Shown in pieces: positions 51,389 through 60,000 of a DNA stretch of 60,000 nt. Origin of the DNA: Acanthaster planci (taxonomy: Eukaryota; Echinodermata; Asteroidea; Valvatida; Acanthasteridae). A program made the translations under genes and the position numbers. Position 1 is the stretch's first letter. Each line of letters opens with the position of its first letter. Location of the stretch: positions 373,594-433,593 of the forward strand of contig NW_019091448.1 of the NCBI RefSeq assembly GCF_001949145.1, written 5' to 3'. Below the pieces are notes generated by a model, which had not been told where the DNA came from, ran no database searches, and saw only the letters and a list, made by a program, of their open reading frames with translations.

Positions 51389-54177
51389 CACTGGTTAAAG
51401 TAACCAAACATGAGAATGGGAAGGACTTGTGCCCGTAGATGTCATCTTAAAAATGACATGAAGAAAATACCTGTATCTAGTTAAAAGGTATGTGGACGTG
51501 TATATACACACAACAGGCTGACATGTATTGCAAAGATGTTTCTAGCGGAAACAAATCTCGGAATGAATTGCTTATTTCTTTCTTATTACTGACTAAAACC
51601 TTTGGTGAAACTTAAGTGTACCAAAAATGTAGTTGTAAAGTAACAGCCATTCAATAACCAAAACTGCTTTAAACTTGTGGACATGAACTTGTGTATACAT
51701 TATAAGGACTGCAACCTCTGTTCAAGTGCTTTACAATGAGAGTGTGCATCACAGATTGAGCATTAGCCTTGAGCCTCCTGGACCCTGGGAAAGGCCATGA
51801 AACTTCAGTAAGGTTTGGCACCATGAAAAACTTTGAAATCTGAAAAATTTTAGTCACTCAGAAATCATTACCTTTTACTGCCAATGTTATGGGTACAGTG
51901 TAAGGGATCTTTGATAAGGGAATAAATACATGTGCTGTAAGTGCAGGGCCGGTCTTAAAACATGTGTTTAAGACCAGCACAGGAGAATGGACGTGACAAA
52001 TGCCCGAGCCGCAGGGCTTTTTCAAGTCAGAGAGTCAAAAAAAGCCAATTTACATGTATGACAGATTTTGTTCTAGAAATATACACGATACTTTCATTTT
52101 CCACAACACCTAGGTACATTTTACAGTATATTCCTTGTGCAAGTTATCCTGAAGAATCTCCATATATGGACTTGGTGTGCCCGTGGTCCGTTTTCTGTGC
52201 CGCATCGCAGGCAGATTCTTGACCAGTAAGGATGGATGAAACTGTTTCGTAACCAGGTGCCAGAGTGTTTTTTTACACAGCGGGCATTATCAAATTTCAG
52301 TGGGAATGATCAAATGTTAAAAAAAGGTCAAATGGTGCATTGTTAAATAGGGAAATGGTCTGAGGTATACATGAATACCATTTCCCTGCGTACAGGTACA
52401 TGGTAAAAGCAAACCTTTCCGGTGAATAGCCAACTTCAAACTTTGTTGGATAACCTGAATATTACTTATTCCTGATCATGCTTTTGATTCTGTTAATGAA
52501 ATGGTAAATTTTGTGTTAAGTGTAAATTATGTAAATGAAAATTTCAAGAGAAAGATAAGCTTAATTCAAGTTCTACATAACAGGTGTACCGTACAGTAGT
52601 TGTCTAGTATGGTTATCTTAACATATTTGTGAACTTATACATGTATTCTTTATCAAATGCCTTGTCTGGCGATGGTAGTTACAGGGTCACAGGCTGCTCT
52701 GGTGTTTGACTTTGCACATTGATTTGTTGTTTTAAACATTACTTCTCGTACTATATTAATGCCACGGTAATGCCAGTTTTAAAAAGTCTGAGCACAACTA
52801 AGATCTATGCACTAAATGATGTGAAGTCTGATAGGAAACATCCTTTTGATATTGCTGATGTATACATGTATATGTACCTCTTGGATCAGGATTTCTAAGC
52901 AAATGGTCATTTTATTTATTACCTGAACAAAGTTTGATATATGAAAACATTTACCTGCACTGCTTCATCCTAAAATAACCAAGCTATACAATAGATTTTG
53001 ATACTTTTACTAATACTTATCCTTTTAGTAATAATTTTATCAAACTTTGAAAATACAATGTCATTCAATCGTTGTGCACTTACCAGTACAAACATAACCT
53101 AGGATATCCATGCATGTACATGTATGGGCGTGCATAGCAATGTTATATTTTGGCACCACAGATGGATAGCGATTCAACAAGACATTTTAGTTCGTACATG
53201 AAGCATCTTTATAACATCGTTGTTAATATCCCGGACAATGTACAACTTAAGAAGCTCTTGGAGCCTGTATAGGACTCATTTGGGTATACACGTACGTGTA
53301 TGAGATGTGCTTTGGCTATGATGCTGTATTTGTTGTTATGCACAAGGATTCTATGAAACTGATTATTAAATATTGTCATTAAATAAGCACAATTTGTTAT
53401 GTCTCTGCAAAGAAACATTTCTGTAATTAATGAAAATGGATCTGTATACGGAATTTCTTTTTTCCCCCATTATAGACGGATTGACTGATGACTGTTACTT
53501 TGTGTATTTGTTTAGAAATAAATTGATTGATCCTTAAATTAGAACATTCCTGTATAAAGTTGTCACTATTTCTGCTTGATCAACACAAGCTCAGTTACAT
53601 ACACAGTATGATGTGCTTTCATCTTATAAATGTTGAAACCTGGAGTGGCGTTTTGGTTTTTCGTGACTCACGATTCTTGTAGGGTCAGGGTTGGAATCCG
53701 ATGGCTAGGCATGTTGAGTGTTTTGGGCAAGTCATTTACCACAGTTTGCTTCTTTCCACCCACGGCGCAAAATTTGGCTCCAAAAGCAGTTTGGAATGCC
53801 AGAAATGTATCACGGGAGAATAATTTTCTGTAAACTGTTTCCTGCTGAGAAAACATGATACCACCACTACCATGCAGATAAACACCAGCTCTATTAACTA
53901 AACTGGCTTGAGACTGGCATTCCTTGCTTGAACCAAACCTTCCCAAATCCTACCAATTCCAACAGTTTTTTGGAGTCTTTTGCAACATTGAGGAAGGTAT
54001 AGCTGAGCCTGGCCATTATTCCTTCACACAGACCTTGTCGACGCCCGTTGGAAGCTTAAAAACAAACTAGAACGGCAAAGCCCCCCTCACTGCTTCGTTT
54101 GAATCTCAATTTCTTTAGCTCAAAAGCAGCTCATACCTTATTATGAGTCATCCATGCAAATTACAAAATGTGCTTAA

Positions 54178-54352
54178 ACAAGGAATCATGCTAACCAAGG
54201 AATCATGCTAACCAAGGAATCATGCTAACCAAGAAATCATGGTAACCAAGGAATCATGCTAACCAAGAAATCATGGTAACCAAGGAATCATGCTGACCAA
54301 GGAATCAGGCTGACCAAGGAATCATGCTGACCAAGGAATCATGCTAACCAAA
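54178..54352. repeat. 17-bp minisatellite AAGGAATCATGCTAACC
   Basis: About ten tandem copies with single-base variants (AAGAAATCATGGTAACC, AAGGAATCAGGCTGACC). Simple non-coding tandem repeat in an ACTR10 intron. Confidence 0.95.
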
Positions 54353-54420
54353 TGCAAGCTTGCCACACTTTTTAAAAACAGCACGTAACGAAAAATAAAT
54401 GACACTTTAAAGGTTTCAAC

Positions 54421-54778
54421 CCCCCCATCATCCCATCCATCTCCCACTCCATCCCATTCTATCATTCCATCTTTCTCTGACTCTGCCCCATTCCATCCAT
54501 CTCCAACTCCACCTTCCCCATCCCATCATCCCATCCATCTCATACTCCATCCCATTCTATCATTCCATCTTTCTCTGACTCTGCCCCATCCCATCCATCT
54601 CCAACTCCACCTTCCTCATCCCATCATCCCATCCATCTCCAACTCCACCTTCCTCATCCCATTATCCCATCCATCTCCAACTCCACCTTCCTCATCCCAT
54701 CATCCCATCCATCTCCAACTCCACCTTCCCCATCCCATCATCCCATCCATCTCCAACTCCACCTTCCTCATCCTATCT
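54421..54778. repeat. CT-rich minisatellite, about 38-bp unit
   Basis: Repeats of CATCTCCAACTCCACCTTCC and TCATCCCATCATCCCATC form units of about 38 bp, with a variant (CTGACTCTGCCCCAT) in the first part. The strand is almost purely C, T and A, with A mainly in CAT/CCA. Confidence 0.9.
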
Positions 54779-55447
54779 ACTCTTTCCCCTTACCCAATCA
54801 TACACACCTGTTTCCCTTTACATGTGTGGCACACATTGTAATTGACCTGTACAATACAACTGTATGCATACGGTACTGTATTATACATGTATGCATGGGT
54901 AACACAAAAACTTTTAACACTTTGGGTTTAATTTCTTTATTAAATATGTACATGTAGGTGAACAACATTTCAAAGCAATAATCCCACATAAAGATCAGGT
55001 GCTAATTAACTCAAGACTGAAATAAACAGGCACAAATGACACATACTATACCCACACCTAAAACTTAACACTGAGCGGGCCACCAGACATTCGGCCTGTG
55101 CAGATGGACGGACAGACAGAAATCTGTATTAGATCGGCTAACATTTGCTTTCCAGCTTACCAAAAATATGTCACTGATTTCCAGCACGTTAGAAGATTTT
55201 GGACAATGTGGGACAATTCAGAACAAAAAGGGCTGAGGGAGTGAAGGTTAAAAAAGTGGCTAGCAATGAACGACTTGGATCTTTGTCTCTTATCTTCATG
55301 ACTGGATTTCCTCATTTCAAGCAGATGCACATCATTCCACAACAAGATACGAAGGCCTGACACGTCCTGGACAATTAAGATTAAAATCTGACCACTCCAA
55401 ACAGTATGAAAACTGCTTAGCCACTAGAATCAAAATCCACCATTTAC

Positions 55448-55524
55448 CTTGCTCGAGTCTGACTGAAGTATGCTCTGCTGGATAAGCCTTATTCGATCCA
55501 TATTGGTGACAAAACAGGTTCTCA
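55448..55524 (-). CDS. ACTR10: ACTR10 exon: RTCFVTNMDRIRL
   Basis: Two bases plus 25 codons encode (V)RTCFVTNMDRIRLIQQ then SILQSDSSK, aligned with RTCFVSDL in vertebrate ACTR10. The acceptor is CTTCTAG and the donor is AAG then GTAAATG, phase 0. The next located exon requires one carried base, so the junction is not direct. Confidence 0.85.
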
Positions 55525-55988
55525 CTAGAAGTGAAAGGGGAAAAAAAATTGTCACTGCATTTTCTTTCAATAAACAAAATCTTTCCCTCCAACACAACAG
55601 TCATGTCACAGTTGGATTCATTGTAACTCTCCAACAGACTACAGTGCACACAGTAATGAAGTGACTGAACCAGAGGCATTCCTTCGCTGCCGCTCGTCGT
55701 TCATTTACTTGTTAGCATTAATTTATGAGGTAAACCAACCAGCTATCAGACCTGCCACAGACTCAACAACTACACCCGGAAAAAACAATATTTTGGATGT
55801 TACATGTATGTCCAAAGTTTCTTATCGTTGTAAACGGACTGTGGATGTATCTTGTTATTAAAAGAAAGTATTTGGGGATGAAAATAATACCACGCCTAGG
55901 ACAAATTCACTGTGGAATAATGCCTTGGGCAAGTAGTTAATAACTGGCTCCTCGGGTTCTGCTGACTTCGACCAGTTTCCCTTGTCTA

Positions 55989-56338
55989 TACAAGTGTGAG
56001 GCGGCCCATATCAATGATTTTAGTGACACCTAAGGCTTTTCTGTTGAATTTTACCACCTCATACTTAAAACAGACAAAGATGGAAGGAATATGCCAAATA
56101 ACTTAGATATGTCACTAACAATAGATCAGTTTCAAATTGCCCAGAGTGATAAAGAGGGACACAGAATACAAGATTGATGTATTTCAGAGGGGAAATTTGG
56201 AGTAAATATACTATTAGAATATAAAGAATTTCATTTTGACCTTTTTGAAAATATTCGCTTTTGTTTCATGCTCTACTAAATTTTGGCAAAATTTGTTTGA
56301 CCACCTCACACATGTCAGTGCCCCAGGGGAAACCCTGG
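55989..56338 (+). mobile_element. Dispersed repeat copy 2 (partner at 6,850)
   Basis: About 350 bp, same orientation as 6,850-7,198. Shared words are CAAGTGTGAGG at the left, AAAGAGGGACACAGAATA inside and TTTGTTTGACCACCTCACAC at the right. Moderate divergence shows the copies are not recent. Confidence 0.8.
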
Positions 56339-56655
56339 ACCATCAAGCAGCCAATAAGCAAACAGTACCAAGGAGTTTGTGTGACTTCTGCTCAAACCAT
56401 ACTGCATTTTCTCAGCCCCCCTTTGGCCTACAACGCATCCCTTCATCTCTATTGTCACTGGCAATTTGTGGCCTGTTTGGCAAAATGAGTCAAAAGTCGC
56501 CAGAACCACTTTAGAGCTAAAGGCCTTTGAAAAAGTCCTGTGCTATGGAAAGCAATAAGAACCCTCAACATTTTCATCCACAGCAATATTCATATTCATC
56601 AGGATACCAACATTTCTAAAAAATGGCCTTATTCACAGAACAGGTCACATTTAAA

Positions 56656-56891
56656 GCCTCATTTCACTGAAACAGTACCTTGAAGTTGATACCAGTGAGC
56701 TCTTCAGCGGTATGATGCTATAATGGACCAACTGTTGTATGGCATATTGCTCTGAGCCAGTCAATAGTCAACTATAGCCTCATTTCACCGAACCAGTACC
56801 TTGATACCAGTGAGATCCTTGGTGGTATGATGCTACACTAGACCAACTTTTGTACGGTACATTGCTCTGAGCCAGTCAATAGTCAACTATT
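56656..56891. repeat. Tandem duplication, about 117-bp unit, next to a splice donor
   Basis: Two copies of GCCTCATTTCACYGAA...GATACCAGTGAG...GGTATGATGCTA... ending in TTGCTCTGAGCCAGTCAATA and GTCAACTAT. The second copy ends within about 6 bp of an ACTR10 donor. Confidence 0.9.
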
Positions 56892-56897
56892 ACCCAC

Positions 56898-57013
56898 CTT
56901 TGATGTCCTCTAGTGTCTCCTCTGGGATGGTGCTTATGACAGATGACAGCGGCCTCTCTCCATTCCCCTGACCCTTTACCACACCCTCTTCTAAGAGTTT
57001 CGCTTGCAGGTTG
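56898..57013 (-). CDS. ACTR10: ACTR10 exon: NLQAKLLEEG...EETLEDIK
   Basis: Encodes NLQAKLLEEGVVKGQ, then GNGERPLSSVISTIPE and ETLEDIK, with one base at each end shared with its neighbours. It matches the helical ETQLLEQ...EDIK segment of vertebrate ACTR10. The acceptor is TTCTTCAG and the donor is AAAG then GTGGGT. A tandem duplication abuts the donor on its intron side. Confidence 0.9.
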
Positions 57014-58362
57014 CTGAAGAAAAAAGGTAAAACTTTAATTCAAATATCCAGGAAAGAAAAATACCTATAGACTAATCCTGGCAAAGTCAAGCCATTACTG
57101 TGATGGTGACCATAGGCATCTAAATGAAACCTAGAACAAACGAGTCATTACAAACGTGATGCCCATTTCTACTGCACACAGAATGATATCATACGCATGC
57201 AGGAACACTAAGACATACATTAATGCCGGGTCCACTGCGTCCGCTTGATAAGTATTCAAATTCAAAGAGAAGGATTGAGCGTGCGAAAACGCACCTCACT
57301 TTCGCCTGCACACAATGAATTGGGACATGTCTGGTCTCGGCTGTGCTTACATGTCTATGGTGGTACTAGGCTCACCTGGGGTGGTATGCGCCCACTGCAT
57401 TCCTCTTCTACCAGTTTGGTCCGGGAGAGACAAGTGAGGGCGCCTTTTTATATAGAAATAACGGTCCTTTGGTGTGAACTCGTCGTGTGTGTACACAGGT
57501 TTATGTGCCCTTGGTGTAAGACACGCTGAGCATGAATTACCAATGTATATTGGAATGTACAGTATTTGCTTGTGCGTAATGTGCATGCACAAGCCCAGAT
57601 GAAAAACTTGCCGCCAGCCCTTGTGTCCTTTACGGTTGAGGGTACAAACACATGCATAAGTGTGATAGTGCTGCAGTAATGACATCACCTTTGCATTACC
57701 GGTAGTGCATATACATGTAAATACACTAAAAAATCTGGGACAATATTTACATACATTGACCGTAAACTGAATAGACTACTGATTGCCTGTTCTCATCAAT
57801 AGACTGATCTGATTAGACAACATAAGGTTGTCCGCACCGCACTCACACGCACATTCTTCAGCTTGACGCGTGCATGCATTTGGCAAATCATGACACCCTA
57901 TTGGCCAAAGAGGCATGTAATGCGCGCGCACCACCTGTCCAAGAGCGTTGTGCCATCACAGTAACGGCTTCTTATTCTGGTTGTCAAATTACAATATAGG
58001 TACACCTGCACACTGGAAAAAATATCTACGACTACTCTCCGACTACATAAAAAAATTCTTGTCAAGGCTCTACTGTATTTGACTAGATTCAGGACAAAAT
58101 TATGTAGACCTCAGATTGCATTATGTGGGGCAGGTGTTGTGTCCAATTGTTGCAATTCGCGATGCAGTGAGCCCCCGCATCTGCCTCAAAGAGGTCCGTT
58201 TCCAATTTTATCGGCTGCAAGTACAAAACTGCTTTGAAGGACAAGGTGTTTTACAATCTGCTTGCCATAAGTCAACAAACAAAAGAACTACTCACTTGAA
58301 TGATAAAAAAGCAAGGGTTGGGATGTTTATATAAATCCTTCACAGGAACAGTATTTACCAAC
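57014..58362 (-). other. ACTR10 intron, 1.3 kb
   Basis: No exon candidate or clear repeat recognised. Open frames near 57,245-57,688 occur on both strands and lack any domain. Confidence 0.65.
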
Positions 58363-58430
58363 CTGTGAATGGCATTGCCGCCTAGAGGCAGGGCCTGTAC
58401 ACCCTTGATTATGGGCACTCCTTCATAGAT
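58363..58430 (-). CDS. ACTR10: ACTR10 exon: YEGVPIIKGVQALPLGG
   Basis: Twenty-two codons plus AG encode IYEGVPIIKGVQALPLGG then NAIH. The acceptor is GATGCCCAG and the donor is AG then GTTGGTAA. It joins in phase to the exon on each side (AG plus C makes Ser). Confidence 0.93.
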
Positions 58431-59072
58431 CTGGGCATCCCTGTAGTCAAGGAACACTGGGAATGTTTCAGTTCCATTTAGTGTGTAAAAATAAAGTCTT
58501 TCTGCTGTCAGCTTTGTGTAATGTCGAAAACGTAGGTACGTATGGTAGAGTGACATTGCCTACTGATCCAATGACAGGATTTTAGCCACAGGGGTGTCAG
58601 TGAGTCTTCTGGATACCTTGTGGGGTATTTTGGACCCATCTTTTGTAATACAAATGTACATGTATGTCGATGCATACTCCTTTGACAACTTTGATGGCAG
58701 CTTTTTTTTTAACCGAAGCAAACTGGTCAGCCAATTTTTAAATGCTACGCACATGTAAATACATGTACATGAACTTCTGGACACCATGTGGGCTATTTTG
58801 GACCCATCTTTTGTAATACAAATGTACATGCATACTCCTTTGACAACTTTGATGGCATTTTTTTCAACCGAGGCAAACTGGTCAGCCAATTTTTAAATGC
58901 TACGCACATGTAAATACCTGTACTTTCTTGAAAAAAAAAGAAATAAAAATGCTACGGGCCAAACTTCAGATAACGTACTAACTTTATTGCTCTCCTGTTC
59001 ACTATTCCCAGCTCCAGGTTGACAAAATGTTTTACCTTACGGCAAATTAACTAAAGTTTACAAAAGGGATAC
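58431..59072 (-). other. ACTR10 intron, 0.64 kb, mostly a tandem duplication
   Basis: About half of this short intron is a direct duplication at 58,606-58,921. No additional exon is seen. Confidence 0.75.
58606..58921. repeat. Direct duplication, about 150-168-bp unit, in an ACTR10 intron
   Basis: Copy 1 (58,606-58,773) and copy 2 (58,774-58,921) share CTTCTGGA, TTTTGGACCCATCTTTTGTA, ACTCCTTTGACAACTTTGAT and CAATTTTTAAATGCTACGCA. Copy 2 lacks about 15 bp around GTATGTCGATGCATA. Confidence 0.93.
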
Positions 59073-59180
59073 TGGCAGGACAACGGTCTCCGAGTAACCA
59101 GCATCTAGGACAAGAGCTGTTTCAATGCCCAGGGTGAACAAAGCCAGGAGATGAGATGGAGCAAAGAGAATGGAAGGAAC
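59073..59180 (-). CDS. ACTR10: ACTR10 exon: [14 protein letters not shown]
   Basis: Thirty-six codons, phase 0 at both ends, encode [18 protein letters not shown] then [18 protein letters not shown]. This is the actin-fold segment that in actins holds the second phosphate-binding loop (DAGYSE replaces the DSG of actin). The acceptor is TTGTTGGCAG and the donor is CCA then GTATCC. Confidence 0.95.
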
Positions 59181-60000
59181 CTGCCAACAAATCATAAGCA
59201 AATATTTACCAGGGGGTGCAGCAATACCACTCACTTTTTTCTTCAACAATACATAAATGTACGTTACACGAACACGAAGGTCAAGGTACAGATGCACATG
59301 TGGGTAATTCCAGAAATCAGGGGTCCAAAAGTGTGACATTTTCCTGTCCCTGTTACATTTGACCTTTGTTTTTTGACATGGAAATATCACAGGAATTAAT
59401 TTCAAACTATTACTATTTGTTTGGCAGGGAATTTGCATTAATTTATCACTCTTGGAAAATAGAAAATGTGTTTTGAACTTACAAAATCATACGTCAGAGG
59501 TGAAAGGGACACGAGATAAAATGGACTTCTAATTTCTGGAATTACCCATGTACCATGACACATGTAAAGCACCTGTGACAAAGTTTTTATACTTGAGTGC
59601 AACGGCTGAATTCACTCAGGAATCATCACCATTTGGGTCAGAGTTCCACATTCGTGCATCACAAACTTCCTCTGCAGTGCATTACACGTAAAAGGTATTA
59701 ACCCAGAAAAACATAACACGTCCCATAAAGTCAAATTAAGCAGGGAAAATATTGAAGCACTTAATTAGAAAACACAATTTTTCAGAGCAGTCTCAAAGGG
59801 TTTACGCACAGGGTGTCGAGTGATGTCCGAATACGGATCTCTTTCCTTTGGTTTAACACTTGTTGCAATTCTGCAAAATTGACGTTGCTGCTTGTTCTCA
59901 AATGATCGGAGTGTTCTCTTTTTCTTCAGGTCGCAGAAGATTTGGACAGCAGTTCATACAAAAATGTTTGTCTAGATTTATTCAGAGCCAAACAGTGCAA
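59181..60000 (-). other. ACTR10 intron at the window edge
   Basis: No further ACTR10 exon recognised up to the right edge. It contains the inverted-repeat element at 59,295-59,556. Confidence 0.6.
59295..59556. mobile_element. MITE-like element, same end word as 13,971
   Basis: The left end CACATGTGGGTAATTCCAGA continues AATCAGGGGTCC. The right end, read on the other strand, is ACATGGGTAATTCCAGAAAT then TAGAAGTCC. About 260 bp. The outer word resembles CACATGTGGGTCATTCC at 13,971, but the interiors differ. Confidence 0.65.

Larger units (their letters stand above)
47609..55447 (-). other. ACTR10 intron(s), 7.8 kb, hosting a nested gene
   Basis: Holds a 134-bp-arm inverted repeat (47,787-48,158), the intronless lectin/PAN gene on the opposite strand (50,486-51,223), and two adjacent minisatellites (54,178-54,778). 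A very short ACTR10 exon of 3n+1 bases is expected here from phase and from about nine absent residues; it was not found. Confidence 0.7.
55525..56897 (-). other. ACTR10 intron, 1.4 kb
   Basis: Holds the second copy of the dispersed repeat (55,989-56,338) and a tandem duplication (56,656-56,891). No exon candidate beyond those. Confidence 0.75.
46004..60000 (-). other. ACTR10: Gene span: ACTR10 (Arp11), 5' end outside the window
   Basis: Seven minus-strand exons encode about 300 residues that align in order with the last three quarters of vertebrate ACTR10. This is the actin-related protein that caps the pointed end of the dynactin Arp1 filament with p62, p27 and p25, in the cytoplasm. Seen: [81 protein letters not shown] and VPDWCSL. 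The phases agree except between the exons at 55,448 and 47,605, which need one extra base-pair phase. A very short exon is probably missing there. Exons upstream of VPSILF lie beyond 60,000 or were not recognisable in 59,181-60,000. Confidence 0.95.

Noticed and set aside
54421-54778. CRISPR-like regular repeat arrays (54,178-54,778)
   Set aside because: Repeats are contiguous without unique spacers, and the genome is animal; these are minisatellites.

Overview
This is eukaryotic nuclear DNA from an animal. Coding sequence is confined to short exons with GT-AG borders, separated by introns of about 0.3 to 10 kb. The rest is AT-rich non-coding DNA full of short terminal-inverted-repeat elements (MITE-like), minisatellites and the palindromic word TACATGTA. 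No bacterial, viral or organellar gene organisation is visible. The two conserved genes are found across animals, and a secreted C-type-lectin/PAN protein sits beside them. Together these suggest a marine invertebrate, plausibly a deuterostome (echinoderm, hemichordate or cephalochordate). That placement is inference and the species cannot be read from the window.

Layout. (1) Positions 1-35,550, minus strand: a cyclin-dependent-kinase-like gene of the CDKL1/CDKL4 type. Ten coding exons were placed, from the start codon at 35,550 to a stop at 519-521. The kinase motifs (glycine loop, VAIK lysine, HRD, DFG, TDY activation loop) lie in the expected order. One short exon between 5,308 and 7,908 was not found. 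A 33-nt exon at 23,655-23,687 looks like an in-frame cassette. Downstream of the stop the same frame stays open to the edge of the window (172 codons), with an in-phase alternative splice acceptor just after the stop. This suggests a second, long C-terminal isoform. (2) Positions 35,551-43,800: about 8 kb of intergenic DNA with no convincing gene, a MITE-like element and a possible 5' non-coding exon. (3) Positions about 43,800-60,000, minus strand: the 3' part of ACTR10 (Arp11, the pointed-end actin-related subunit of dynactin). Seven coding exons were placed; the 5' exons lie beyond the right edge. (4) Positions 50,486-51,223, plus strand: an intronless gene for a secreted C-type-lectin plus PAN/apple protein, nested antisense inside the largest ACTR10 intron.

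How they fit together. The CDKL and dynactin genes lie head to tail on one strand with separate jobs (a cilium-associated kinase family; dynein-dynactin transport). I see no evidence of an operon. Near-perfect RFX X-box words in CDKL introns fit a ciliary gene but are only candidates. Repeats worth following up are a 134-bp-arm hairpin in an ACTR10 intron, a pogo/Tigger-like element with TA duplications in CDKL intron 1, several other inverted-repeat elements including two related pairs, an 81-bp minisatellite open on both strands, and local tandem duplications.
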